A DNA stretch of 64,000 nucleotides from Ochotona curzoniae (Eukaryota > Chordata > Mammalia > Lagomorpha > Ochotonidae). Shown here one piece after another: positions 10,342 to 23,448 of this stretch (positions are counted from its first letter, which is position 1; each line of letters opens with the position of its first letter). The stretch spans positions 496,001-560,000 of the forward strand of contig NW_024465777.1 of NCBI RefSeq assembly GCF_017591425.1, written 5' to 3'. The notes beneath the pieces are model-generated. The model had not been told where the DNA came from. It did not search any database and saw only the letters and a program-made list of their open reading frames with translations. A program made the translations under genes and the position numbers.

Positions 10342-12649
10342 TTTGTATGTATGTGGCTTATTCCACATAACACTGTGTCCAGGTCCCTTTGTGTCCCTGC
10401 ATGTTGCAAGATCTCATTTGGGGTACCCTCTCCTGAGGACTGAGAGTGACAGAGGAAGTGATCTCACAGCTCAGCAGAGGGCACAGTGATGCTGACTCAG
10501 TTCTTCATGTGTCTTCATCCCCTCTCCTCTCCTCAGCTTCAAGTCTCACACAATGTAGGACCTACCAGAGCCTTCCCTATGGAGCCTGCCTCTATTATGG
10601 AACATCCACATGACAACCCCAAGGTTGGGTGAGCCTGCCAGCTGAGCAGCTTCATGATGTTGCCCAGAGAGGCAGCATTTCTGTCTGGTTCTTCCTTGGG
10701 CTCAGCACTTGGTTCCTGACCCCCTTGATTTTCCCCTGAGGTAGAGGTGATCTCTTTCTTGTTCTTTCCCTCGCTCTGTCACTCTGCCTTTCAGATACAT
10801 AAATAAGTAAATATTAATAAATAAAGGAGAGTCGGGAGTGGGATGCAGTAGGAAGAGCCCTGCTGGAATCAGGAGTTCCTGGTTCCAGTCTCACTTGTGC
10901 CCTTGAGGCTCCAAAGCCTCCACTAACCGCAGCAAAGACCAGCACATTGCAAGCCTGGCTGCAGCACTGACCTCTGACCCCCCACCAGGAGAAAGGCAGG
11001 AAACAGACCAACAGGCAGCAAGCCTCTCATGGACACGACTGAGACCTAAGCTTCTCCCAGGCATGGGCTGGTTCTTGCTTCCAGGGAGCAAAGCCTGTCC
11101 CTCCATCCCAGAATATCAGAGCTCAACAACTCAGCAAATCAGGCATCTAGTCCACCTCCTGGAAGCATCAGGAACAGCTCTACAAGCACCAGGTAGCTGG
11201 CTCAGGTAGGGAGGGCAGTTGGGGAAAGCAGTCCTGGGCTCTTCTTACTTCTCTATTTCTAACATCTGGATGTGAAGTTGTGCCACACTTTTCTCTATTC
11301 CATCATCCTCTACTGATTCATCCTAGTTCATGAATGGAGGTGTTTGGGAAGCAAAACTGAAAAACCCTTCTGTATATACTCACTCTTCACCGTATTAGAG
11401 AAACTCAAAAGCAAGTTCCACTTTCTCTCTTCCTGCTTCCTAGAGGGTTTCATTCCTATCCATGACTATGTTTGTGGCACATATTATTCCAACCTCATCC
11501 TTGGCTGTACACAGCACAGCAGTGACTTGTATGTACTCAAATATCAGGTGTATTGTGGCTATATATTGAGTACATTGTTCTGTTGTGTGTATTTTAATGC
11601 ATACACTCTTTTATTGTCTGTATGAAAATGTGCCACTCAAGTTCTATCAGTGTCATTATTTGGTACTTCATTCCACAAATACATCATGATTCATTCATTC
11701 TGCTATCAATATGCATTTATGCTTCTAATTATGTTATATTATTTCAAGCAGTAGTGAGTTATTCTCTTCCATGTGAAAACATCAATTAAGTGAATATGAT
11801 TGTTACAAGAAGAGGGCCTCACTGACCTCATTCACCATTCCCTGTGATGCCACATGTTCTGATCATGAATTGGGGTGGGAAAGCACTACGGCTCAGTGAG
11901 TTGTCACTGCTGTGACTCTGACATGCCATATGAGTTCTGGCTCCATTTCTGGTGCCTTTTAACTTCAGATGCAGCTCCCTGCTAATATGTCTGCCAAAGC
12001 TGCATAAGTTATCCCAGGTGCAGAATTCTGAAAAAAAAAATTTCTCAATTGGGTGAACAGCTTGACAGTTGGGTAGATCAGCTGGATGTGGGGCTCTTCT
12101 GGAAGGGCACAGCCATCACTGCTCTCCTCTGCTTTGTGCTCTCTATTGGCAGAGCCCTGTGTTAGGTGCTTAATCTACTTAATTTTCACAAAATGACTGC
12201 TAGGATGTGACTAGTGTACGGATTTGGAGAAACTGAAGGAGAAAGAGGTTAGGTCACATCAATTCTGATTTGCCAGAATTTGAGCCAAACCCTGTGCCTG
12301 CCTCCACTGTTTATATTTTACCCAAAACAGAGGGGATCTGGTATTATCCACCAGGGATCTGGCAGCAAGAAGATGAGGAAGGAGTCTCCCAATGTTGGCT
12401 TCCTGAAGGATGTGCCATGCCCAGCTGGCCTAGAAGTGCCAGGCACTTGCAGTTTGCAGCAGGAGGAGACCATTTGTGTCAAGGGCCAAGACTGGCCGGT
12501 GCTGCTTCGCATTGTGATTCGCTGGCCATTCCACTCTCTCCTCCTTCCCCAGGACCTCCTGGCATTTCTCTTTTCCAATACTAATATCTCTTCTGGTCAT
12601 GTGTCTTCCTCTCTTTTTACCCTACTTTTTCAATACTTTGAAAAATACT
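10342..12649. other. Intergenic, old repeat fragments
   Basis: Contains the tail of a C SINE (about 10,790-10,830), a likely old L1 3' fragment (about 11,640-11,780, with 'ttcattctgctatcaatatgcatttatgc') and a C SINE 5' fragment (about 11,885-12,040). Open frames near 12.3 kb show no known domain or splice context. Confidence 0.4.
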
Positions 12650-12850
12650 TTTGGTGATTGAGAAGAGAGATATTCCATCTGGTGGATTACTCATAGAAGT
12701 GCCCACTGCAGCCAAAGCAGGACCAGGTAGGAGTCAGGAGACCAGAGTTTCATCCTGGTCTCCCCTGTACACGTCAGGAACCCTGATACATGAGCCATCA
12801 CTTATATCCTCTCAGGCGCACACATATGATAAATGATTCTGAAGGAAGAG
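12650..12850 (-). repeat. C-type SINE fragment
   Basis: Reverse-orientation SINE body: 'gagatattccatctggtggattactc', 'gactgcagccaaagcaggaccaggtaggag'-like sequence, then 'aggaaccctgatacatgagccatcact'. Old copy. Confidence 0.6.
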
Positions 12851-13633
12851 GGGCTAGGACTTTAACCACATGGTCTGCTTCTGGAAATGGGTGTTCAGGT
12901 GGTATCTTCTATGCTAAATGCCTGCTCATTGCTTGCTTCCTTTGTGCTGTCTACCATCTCTTTACCCCCAGAGTGCTTCACTCATCCCTTCATTCAACCT
13001 GGGATCCATCCAATGATCATTCATTCATTTAGCATGAACTAAGCTCCATCTGTGCACTGCAATCTGAGAGACGCATTCCCTAGAATAGTGTGCGTGTAGC
13101 CACATCAATCCACCTCTAGAGGGAGCCCTTGTTCTACCACTCAGGGAAAGCCTCAATTGACCATCAGGACTCTCACACGCCTCCTGCTGGTAAGCAAGGA
13201 GTATATTAGAGGTTGTACAATTCCAGGGAGACAGCAAGAAGGTATCATCAGGGATGTCCTCCTAGCTCCTGCACTGCCATTGAAGCAGGGAATTTCAATT
13301 GGTGGCTTCTAGTTTGAGGTTCCTGTCAGAGAGGTTTACTGACCTGGAGTTGTGGGTGTAAGGAGTGTATAATGGAGTGGTCAGTTCACACTGCTCGTGT
13401 GTGAGGCTCTGGACATAGGAGAGAGAAACAAAGCAGTGAGCCTCACCTGTACACACCAGGTGTACTAAAGATAGGTATGGTAAGATGTGCAGCAGCACCT
13501 GCTCATGTTTGAATGTGGTGGATGTGAGGCTGTCAGAGTGCCCTGGTAGGATGGGATGCTTTGTCAATGACACACCCTGTCCTGTCTGTCTTTTCCACCT
13601 TGTCTCATTTCCATGTTGTCCATTGTAGATTCT
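12851..13633. other. No recognisable gene
   Basis: Single-copy sequence up to the target duplication of the next LTR. No gene is supported. Confidence 0.4.
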
Positions 13634-13639
13634 CAGGGT

Positions 13640-14776
13640 TGCCAAAGTCCAGCTCTAGCTGAGTTCGGTGCTTGGGAAGGGTGCGTGGAGTCGGCGATAA
13701 AGACACAGACACTTGGTGCGTTTTCATTGCTTCTTCTTCTCCTCAAGAAGAAACTGTCTTTTTTATTTACTTAGACACATCACAATCCTCTGCACAAGCA
13801 TTTGATTTTTTTATCTTTTACTTTAGAACTAAGACAGCATGCACAGGTGTTCAATTAATTTTTACTTCATGGTCAACCAGGTGCTTTTAAAGATAATTCC
13901 GTAAGTTACTATAATCAGTTTCTTTAAAGTAAGCTGTTATTCGTTCTTCAGAAGTGGCCATTAGGTGACAGCCAGAACTCCAAGGCCAAGGAACAGATGG
14001 TTACCTACTAATTAGTAAAACGTTCCTACTATATTTTATTTTCACAACTTTATCTATCACTTAATGGGAGAAATACATCAAAAGAGAAAAAACATAAGGA
14101 TCTAAGACAAAAAGTTTCAAACATTAAATCCCCCTATGACTACAGGCTCTACAACCTCATAAGCAATCAAACAATAATCAAAAGTATATCTCTATGATGT
14201 TAATAGAATCACCCTATATTTCCTCTAGTTAAAGAATTATGAAAGCGGCTAAAACAATTGCATTATCCATGCTCTAAAGAGTTGCAAGGACAGGCTAACT
14301 TTTAAGGTCACAGTAACTATATTTTTTGCCATAGCAGTTTCTGCTCATACTCCCATCACTTCCATTAGTTGTAAAATTCTTATCAAGCCATTTCCCAGAA
14401 GGCATGCGTTATGTCTGGGCCCGATTTCAGGGCAATGAGCAGGCACACAATTAGGTGTCCATAAATGGCATGGGTTTAATTGTACTCCTGTGCACAAAGG
14501 CCCACTCACCAAGACATTATCAATAACATTAACTCTCAAGCTCACATTAGTTGCCAAAGTCATCTCAAAGGGGCAAACAATGCCTCAATAGATTACAGAA
14601 TTCTTAGTTGGGTACTTGAGTGTCCATGCAAACAGGGGGTGAGACTGCATCAAGGTGGTCAGAGAGAAATCCATCCGGCCCTGCCAAACAGCGGGAAGCT
14701 CCCCAGGCCCTGCCAAGCAGCGAGCTGTTCTTTTCAGACCTTCATGTCATCCACACCTACTGCACGGACCCAAGCA
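13640..14776 (-). mobile_element. Solo LTR of an endogenous retrovirus (younger subfamily)
   Basis: Begins TGCC and ends AGCA, flanked by perfect 6-bp direct repeats CAGGGT (13,634-13,639 and 14,777-14,782). Closely similar along its whole length to the LTR at 32.8-33.9 kb, including the CTTTTTTATTTACTTAGACACATCACAATCC stretch that on the minus strand carries the AATAAA signal. The end sequence (TTCCCAAGC..., CAGCTAGAGCTGGACTTTGGCA on the minus strand) links it to the other three LTRs here. 6-bp duplications are typical of class II (ERVK-like) elements. Confidence 0.9.
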
Positions 14777-14782
14777 CAGGGT

Positions 14783-17693
14783 CACATTCCAGACCATCTG
14801 TCTGCACTTTTCTCCAACCTCTGTCCTCTCTGGGTACAATGAGGAAAGTGATCCCAGAGGAGAAACCAGCAGGTCCCTGGTGATCACACTGTACAGCTGA
14901 ACCAACCAACTGGAGGCTTCCCCTTCTTCTGGTTCAGTGAGAAAACTCCCAGTGTTTGGGGCTATTTATTTGAATGGGGTTATCTGTTCCCAGTGGTTTA
15001 AAGTATTCTAAAAATATATAGTACTTTAAAAGCAAAGATCCATGGGAAGAACAGGTGAAAAGCTGAGTGTAGCTCTGGCTTTGTCTCTGGAACTCCTTTC
15101 TCACACAGGACTATCTGCCTTCCCGATGAACCAACACTGAATACATACATCTCTGTCCACTTCCACTTGGGCTGTCCCATGGGAGTCTTGTTCCTCTTCA
15201 AAGTCTCTACTCAGAATTTCTGAGCAAGGCCAAGTTGGATCATGCTATTTGCTTTCTGGAAAACACAACTCAGTTTTTCTCCTTATCTTAGTATAAAGTC
15301 CAAAAAGAGGCATTTTCCCCTCCCATTCAGTTGACTAAAACGTAATTTATACCTCTAGGAAACACACGACCATGTGTTTTGACCTGATTCACTGTTCCTG
15401 ATGTCAGTTATTTATTTATAGTTTTTCTTATGGTATGTGGAATTGTAAGGGCTAATTCACAGTTAGAAGAATCACTGTAGAAATAAGATGCTCCTTAATT
15501 TTTATGAAAGCAGCCAGCTGTTGATTAGAACATCCAAAGCCTAATAGTTAGGGAGCATAGCAGATCCCATACCCATAGACAGCCATATTAGAATCTAGGC
15601 TCTGGCATCATATCAGAACACAACACAAAGCAGCATGTCTCAACTGCTTAGTATCAGCTCAACTGTATTTCCCAACCACCAAATCTCCCAAGTGGACCAC
15701 AAAGTAGCATTTGTTAGCTGGTCAGGAACCATGACCACTAGGCAAGACACACAGAAAAAAAAAAGCAGAGCCCTGACATACAGAATGTATGTAGAATTGA
15801 TGAGTTCATTTATACTCCATATAGAAGTACCCAATACCTAGACTTTCACAGACCTCTCCATAAAGCAGGAGTGTCTGTTCATCAATAAATCTACTTTTTC
15901 ATGCTTACTCTCCTGTTACCATCTGTCTGCATTATAATTGTTCATGGTTTGTAGACAAAGAACTGGCTCCACACTCATGCAATATCTTTTTTGTGTGACT
16001 TGGATGGATAGACTTGAACCCAGTGAGTCGGATCATCCCCAGAAAGAAGGCTGAGCAAGTGTAAAGTTGGGGAAATTTTACTCTCCTTCACAGCCACTAA
16101 AACAAACAGACAGACAAACCACTGATTTCCCAGCATTCAGTTAAAGAATTTGGCATGGCTCTCACTGGGAAAACGTCTAGTCTCCCTCCATGATCTTTTG
16201 CTTTCCCTTTTGCTTATCCATCATTCTCCACAGCAAGGACTACTACATTGCCTGGAAACTTTGGCTCTGAAAATATTATTTGCCTCTCTTTGTAAAATTC
16301 ACTTCCAAATTCAGGCACATGAGGTATTTCCCTAATCTGGGAGATGCAGGGCAATTGTTCTCACACTAGACAGGGGTGGTGATGGTGCAGGTCAGGGATA
16401 GGCACCTAGTCCAGTCTCCATCCACTGGATTTGGGTGATGGGATGTGCGGAGGAAGATGAAGAGTGAGTATTGATGTGTGCATGTTGTCCTGCAAGGTGC
16501 TTCTTCCCTCTTTGTGGGTCTTAGGGTGCATAGGATCCCACGGAGCATTAAAGGGAGAGCTCAGAGCCTAAATGAAAGAAAAACAAGCTTGTCTGTCTCT
16601 GTACCACTGCCTAGTCTGGTTACAAATTAGAGGATGGAGAGAGGTATTTTCCTGAAGAAATGTATATATTTCATCAGCCTCTAGCTCTGATTTCTGCCAC
16701 CACATGTTGTTATTTGAAATCATCCTCCTAGGTATACTTAAAAATTCATTTCAAGATTGTGGAGCTGGGTATCTGGGCCCAATGTGTTAAACCCCACTCA
16801 TGGCACCTCCTCACTCGTAACCTCTGTGGCTGGTTTATAACAAGCACACATAGGACAATGTCAAGGTATTACTTCTTGTACTAATTTGGATCACTGAGTT
16901 TGAAGGGATTTATCACTTTGGGAGTTAAAGGAATCACTGCCACAAAAAATTGCTTTGTAACTCTTTTTAACTTGTTAAACTTGCTTGGTAATTTGATTGA
17001 ATAGACATTGTCAGGACTAGGATGGGTGTTTAGATCCATGTTTTTGTAACCTTTACAGTGCATTTTGCAATATTAAAAACTTCACTATAAACTTATTTTT
17101 AAAAAATAAAACGAATGGTGTTTTACTGGAAAACCACTGCTTGTCCTCAGGATTTCCTAAAGATAAATGAGAAATATTCAGTTAGTAGATCTCTGGTTTA
17201 TGTTGTTTTCAAGCTTACAGTTGGTTTATGAAGAAAAATCAGAATAAGTTGTATAAATGCAAGCATTTATGCTGTTACACCAAAATGATCCAACACAAAG
17301 TGTTGGATTCAAATATATCGATTCAAATGCCTTTTGGCTTTGATGAGCTTCTATAAATTTGCTTTTATTTAAAAGAATAAGATATTTTCAGAATTTCTAG
17401 CAAATGTCTGTATTTGTTTGCTGGTCAGGATATGTAATACTTACTCTTGCCAGCTATTTAAAATCATAAACAAAAAACTCAGATAAAGGTATCATGTAGA
17501 AGAGGCCTATAAGGGGTCTTTGACAGGAAAATGATTTAAAATGTTTTCTACACTTGCTTAATCCATTTATAATTGCAAAATATAAATTTTCTAATGGCAA
17601 ATGACATAAATGTCCCTAAATAAAGCTCAACTATTTTTAGCATCTTAAATTCTTTTTTTTTTTTCTGGTTGCCTTGCTGTTTATTTATTTATG
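14783..17693. other. No recognisable gene
   Basis: About 2.9 kb of mostly single-copy, AT-rich sequence with one short C SINE-like fragment near 16,760-16,850. I find no exon or conserved element in it. Confidence 0.4.
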
Positions 17694-17702
17694 TTTTCCA
17701 AA

Positions 17703-18594
17703 TTTATTTATTTTATTTTCTTTACATTTTATTATTATTGCTATCATTTTATGATACAGTTCCATATTCCCTTAACCCTCCCCAATATCCTCCCCCCTCC
17801 ACCTAGTTCCTTTATATTATTACTAACATATAGTTCTTCATACTCAGTCATATGTCCATCATTGCAGGCTTGGACAATGGCAGAGAGTCCAGAATCCTAT
17901 TGTCAAAATATAGTAAACAGTTTCATTATAAGTCCATCTTTGTCTGGAAACAGAAATGCATACCACACTGCATCCTCACTTCTGGATGTTAGTCTCCATT
18001 TCACAGCTACTGTACATTCCCTTAAATGAAAAATCACAATACAAAATAAACAATAGGAAGAAAAATAGAAATTTACAATGCCATGAAGTTAAATGACATG
18101 TTACTAGATATGAGTCTCCATTACACAGCTACTACACATTCCCTTAAATGAAGAGCCACAAAACAAAATCAACATCCAGGAGAAAAAAAAAGAAATTAAC
18201 AACACCAAGAAGTTAAACAACATGCTATTAAATGACTAATGTGTAGCTGAAGAAATGAAAATCAAAAACCTTCTTGAAGAAAATGATGCCACTGCATGAT
18301 CTATGAGTCATTGAATGATCCAATCAGGAGAAAGTGTTTTAAAGAGATGAAACCAACAGATAAAAACAACACCCATGTGATATAGTTTGCGCTGATCTTT
18401 GTTGAAGTGTGTCTCCTACAGACAGTAAACAGATGGGTTTTGTTTTTTAATCCAGTCTACTAATCTATGATGTTTGATTGAGTTTAAGCCATTTACATTC
18501 AGAGTTTAATATATATGGATGGTAGTTTGGTCCTGTCATTTTAGGAATGTGTTTTTCATTGGTTTAGTCTTCTGTTTTCATTTTACTGGGATGT
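17703..18594 (-). mobile_element. ORF1-only L1 derivative, 5'-truncated copy
   Basis: Reading on the minus strand, it starts in the ORF1-ORF2 spacer, runs into the first codons of ORF2 (the 'ttaaaaaacaaaacccatctg' block), switches at about 18,355-18,375 into the family-specific 3' tail, and ends near a T-run at 17,651-17,664. TTTTCCAAA occurs at 17,694-17,702 and 18,595-18,603, a possible target duplication. ORF1 and the promoter are absent. Confidence 0.7.
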
Positions 18595-18764
18595 TTTTCC
18601 AAAATTGAAATGTCTATGAAGAACCTGCATTTTCCTATGAACATATTGGTTAATCAATACCATGATAATTAATGCTATAATGCTGTAAATTGTTGTTGAT
18701 GTTATGTTGGGGCTTTTAATATATTGAGATGATACTTGCCGGCTTTACCTTCAGACCAGAGGTG

Positions 18765-20157
18765 GTCTCACCAAGAAATCGCTGAAAATCTTCCTAATCT
18801 AGAGAAAGAATTGGGAAACAACATTCAGGAGGGGCACAGAACTCCCAACAGGGTTGACCAAAAGTGATTTTCACTACGCCATATGATAAGCAATCTCTCT
18901 TCAATCATACATAAGAAAAAGATCTTTAAATGTACACATGAAAAAAATCAATTGACATACAAAAGAATGCCAATTTAACTCACAGGAGACCTCTCGCAGG
19001 AAACTCTACAGGCAGAAGAGAATGGAGTGACATGTTCCAGATTCTAAAAGAAAAAAAAAATGTTGTTTCAGGATAATGTACCCAACAAAACTTTCCTTTG
19101 TCTTTGAAAATGAAATAAAATTTTTCCACAGTAAAGCTTAAAGAATTTGCCTCTTTCAAACCTGCCCTACAAATGATACTTCAAGATGTTCTCTCGACAG
19201 AGAAGAGGAATAGCACCCACCAAAACCAAAGGCAAATGGCAACAGCATCCCAGTAAAATAACAACAGAAGACTAAATCAATGAACAACCCATTCCTAAAA
19301 TGACAGGCCCAAATTACCACCCATACACATTACCCTGAATGTAAATGGCTTAAACTCATCAATCAAGCATCTTAGATTAGTAGACTATATTAAAAAACAA
19401 AACGCATCTATTTGTTGCCTACAGGAGACACATTTCCCCAACAAAGATCAGCAGAAACTATATCTCATGGGTTTTGATGTTTTCTATTAGCTTCATCTCT
19501 TCATAACACTTTCTTATGATTAAATTCTTCAATGACTCACAAATCATACAACAGCATCATTTTCTTCAAGAAGCTTCTTGATTTTCGTTTTCATTTCTTC
19601 AGTGACGCATTAGTCATTCAGTAGCATGTTATTTAACTTCTTGGTGTTGTTACTTTCTCTTTTTTCTTCCTGTTGTTTATTTTATTTTGTTGCCTTTCAT
19701 TTAAGGGTATGTATAGTAACTGTGTGATGGAGACTATCATATCTAGTAGCCTGTTATTTAACTTCATAGCATTGAAAATTTCTATTTTTCTTCCTGTTCT
19801 TTTTGTATTGTGGCTTTTCATTTCAGGGGATGTATAGTAACCATGTAATGGAGACTAACATATCCAGATGTGAGGATACAATGCAGTATGCATCTCTACT
19901 TCCAGATTAAAGATGAACTCCCAATGAAACTGCTGACTATATGTTGATAATAGGATGCTGGACTCCCTGCTATTCTTCATGCCCACAATGATGGACATAT
20001 AAATGTGTATTATGAATGGTACTATAGTAATGATATAGGGGAACACAGTGAGGGTGGGGAAGGAATTGGAGAGGGTATAAGAGAAATCCCATGGCCTATA
20101 GAACTGTGTAACAAAATGATAATAATAAAAAGAAGTAAAATTTTTTTAAAAAAAATC
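18765..20157 (+). mobile_element. ORF1-only L1 derivative, 5'-truncated copy
   Basis: Contains, in order, the C-terminal third of L1 ORF1 (about 18,770-19,255, with stops), the ORF1-ORF2 spacer, the start of ORF2 (to about 19,465), and then the same 3' tail as the 17.7-kb element. It ends in an A-rich tail near 20,157. The tail holds a diverged direct duplication of about 115 bp (about 19,631-19,748 and 19,750-19,863), recognisable by 'ggatgtatagtaac' and 'atggagacta' in each unit. It is inverted relative to the copy at 17.7-18.6 kb. Confidence 0.75.
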
Positions 20158-20159
20158 AA

Positions 20160-20757
20160 TAGAATACATTTCCACTACTGGATAAAAGTAGACCTCCAAC
20201 GAATCTTTTAAGTATACCCAGACAACAAAATATTAAACATTCTACCATTGCCTACACCAACAGTATCATGACCCATGTCAATAGCAGAAAGTAGAATCAA
20301 GATTGCACATGATAGACGATTTCACTACAACACACAGATTACAATGGGGGTGGGGAAAGAGGAGAAGGAGAAGAGAGGAAGCCCTAGGCCTGCAAAATTA
20401 TAAAATGGAAATTAAGTATTTTTCAAAATATAGAAGTAAAAAAGAAAATACACCAAGACATAGAATAAAATCATATCCTCTGCAACAAAATATGCAGAAG
20501 TCCTTATGCTTAGTGAAATAAGTCATTCCCCAAAAGAAAGACAAATATGTTTTCCCTGATATGTGCTAATACAGTGTACCAAAAAATGTGATTTATGTTA
20601 GACTGACATTTTGAGATATGAATTATGTTTATACAACAACATAGTAGGATTTTTTTCTATTTGTTATGTGTTGAAATCTTTCAGGTGTTAAACCTGTGGT
20701 TGTGAAGCGAAATGAAAACATTCCATTGTAAAAACTAAAATAATCATAATAAAAAGG
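20160..20757 (+). mobile_element. L1 3' UTR fragment
   Basis: Contains the L1 3'-terminal pattern 'gcttagtgaaataagtcattccccaaaagaaagacaaatatgttttccctgatatg' and ends in an A-rich run ('aataatcataataaaaagg'). 5'-truncated, with no coding potential. Confidence 0.6.
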
Positions 20758-20759
20758 AA

Positions 20760-21235
20760 GGAGGGAGGGTAGGGTGGAAATTACCACTATGCTCCTAAAG
20801 CTTTATTGAGAAATATATGAAAGTTATTCACTTTATATAAATACAATAACTTATAAAAAGATAAGGGCTAAGTATTGAATATCTTATTTGGTCAGTTTAC
20901 ATTATATATATATACATTATATATATATATAATAACAGTGTACGGCACAAAAGTGGGCAAGTATCACATGCTAATCCTATAAACAAATAATTACACGTTA
21001 CTGACCTCTTTTAAGTGATTTACATATTAATTCATCTAACCATCACACTAAAGTTTAATGGTAGTTAGTTGTTGGATGAGAAAACTGAGACACAGAAAGA
21101 TTGTATACCTCTCCCTAGTTCATAAATTCCTTTGTAAATTTCTTCAGCAGGATCCTAACTGAGGTACTCAAGGTCTACTATTGGTGCTGTTCATCCAAAT
21201 CACATAATATTTCTCAAAGAGAAATAAGTTGTTCT
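20760..21235. other. AT-rich spacer with (TA)n
   Basis: Short TA-repeat runs occur at about 20,903-20,931. No gene is visible. Confidence 0.5.
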
Positions 21236-21787
21236 TGAATTTTTCTGTATTTTCTTTTTCTTTTTTTCTTTTTTAATTTTTGATGATGATTATGTGGTTG
21301 ATCAGGGTGGGAAGGATTGAGGGTTAGGGAAAAGTAGGTGAAATCATTTTTTCCAAATTCTCTATCTTTTCTTGTCTCTAAGGAAAGGGAAGATAAAAGA
21401 GGGAAGCCACACCCAGCTTCCCTAATGTCCCAGCACCCAGGGATGGGGAACAGCCACCCAATATCAACCCAGGGTCCCGCTATAGTGCATGTTCTAGAGT
21501 TCTGATCAAGTGGTTTGGATAGTTCTGAAATGTTGTCAATTTCACCAACCCAAGAGTGAAGCAACCCTCCAAAAGTCCTTTGGTTGACATAGTCAACCTC
21601 TCCATTCACCCAGATTTTTGCTGTCATCATTTACTGGGTTTGTTGACCAATTTGATATGTTCTCTTTCCTCTGTAACAGTAACAAATGGTCTGCCTTAAT
21701 CTTCATGTGTGCATTGCTCTGCCTTTTTCACTTGCAGGCTGGTTGAAAGATCAGAATCAGGCGACCTGGGCTCCACAGATATCCTGT

Positions 21788-22260
21788 CCCCAGGGCTCAT
21801 GGAACTGGCACCCACCTCACATGTAGGCCTCAGGACCTGGGCCAGGCAACCCAAACACCAGCAGATTCCCTACCCCCAAGGCTCACAAAACCAGCACCCA
21901 CTGCTCAAGTGGGCCCCTGGACCTGAAATAGGGAACCTACGCCACACCAGATCCTCCCCTCTCGGGGCTCATGAACCTGGCACCCACCTCACAGATAGGT
22001 CTCAGGACCTGGACTAGGCAACCTAATCCCCACTGGATACCCCACCCCTGGGACTTACAAAACCAACACCCACTGCTCAGATGGGCCAAGAGACTAGGGG
22101 CAAGAGACTTGAGCACTCCAGATGCCTCACCCCTGGGTCTCAGGAACAAGACACCCACCTCTCAGGCAGGCCCTGGGACCCAGGCCAGGCAACCTGTGCC
22201 CCACCAGAAACCAACTCCCAGAACATATGAATCCAGCACCCACTGGCCCTGAGCTGGCAT
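21788..22260 (+). repeat. 86-bp tandem array with a two-unit pattern
   Basis: About 5.4 units of 85-88 bp, starting near 21,788, 21,876, 21,960, 22,046, 22,131 and 22,216. Units 1 and 3 share 'cacccacctcaca' and units 2 and 4 share 'aaaacca.cacccactgctca', so the array looks built from an about 172-bp dimer. Confidence 0.75.
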
Positions 22261-23448
22261 GGCTCACCTCACCTCAGCATCCACTATCATGTTGTGCAAC
22301 CTGGCTCAGTCCAGCTCCTGCTAGTGTGTGTTGTTGCAGCCTAGCCCAGTACAGCTAGAATCCTGTCCCAACCCCCGTATGAACTGGCTGGTTTTGTGGC
22401 TTTACTTGTCCCCTCCTGCACCTTGTCCTGCCAGAGGATGTTATGAAGTGGCTCAGTCTAGTCTGTCCCCAAACCTGACCCACATGGTATGCTGGTGAGT
22501 AAGGTTACCTGGAATGATAAGGGCTGCTCCTTGCCTTCATTCTTGTGCTCATCTGTATGGGCTGTGTTCCTACAAAGGAATTTCCCAAGCTCCTCTGTTG
22601 GGTCTACTCCCAGTGGCAGATCTCACACATATCAGCAGGTTCCTGGCCTAGGCTGGCTTTGTCCACCTCTTGACCTGGCAGGAACAGTGGTCTTTCTCAA
22701 CCACCCACACCCATTCTGGTTCTTACTATTGGATATTGCAGCCCAGCCACACCAAGTCCATACCCAGACAGCTTTTGCATGGTTCAGTGGGAGTCAAAAT
22801 TTAGCTCAGCCTTTTCTACACCCACCCTGGCACTCATAAGTACCAGTGGGACTGGAGTGTAGCCCAGTCTGTCACTCCCCAGACCCAGTTCACAACCATA
22901 CTGAGGGAGGCTATGGCCATGTCCAGCCCAGCCTGCTTCCCTTATTCCAGCTCTTGTGCTCACCAGTGGAAATCCCAACTGGGGGCACAATCCAATGGGA
23001 ACATCTCTTTAGCTCCTCTGCCATGCCTGTTCCCATTCACAGTTCTTGGGCCTGCCAATGGAAACTGCAGTTCCACAGCACCACCCTAAATCTTAAGCCA
23101 ACCAATGGGACTTGTATTTCCACAGAGTTGGGCCCACATATCCCCCACAGAATCTACCCCCAGACCTGATTCTCTTGCATGCTAGTTAGTGTCATGATCC
23201 TGCCTAATGTGACCTGTCCCCTTTCCCAACATTCTGTCAGGTACTAGAATCTAGCACTGGTAGACAGGCCCCCAACCCTAGCTTTCACATGGACTGGCAT
23301 GTGATAGTCAACATTATTCAGTGATATCAAGTCCTACACAGGACTCACATGTATGCTGGTATATCCATCTGATCCATACATATCATCCAGCCTCTCCCCT
23401 CCAAACCACCTGGTCTCAATCTCCTGGCTTATCTACCAGTACATTGGT

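Noticed and set aside
12280..12657. 125-codon plus-strand frame
   Set aside because: No signal peptide, domain, splice layout or repeat identity. Overlapping frames of similar length exist on both strands.
21709..22358. Proline-rich open frames of 78-102 codons
   Set aside because: They run through the 86-bp tandem array in several frames at once, as expected for GC-rich repeats with few stops. No domain or splice signal supports a protein.
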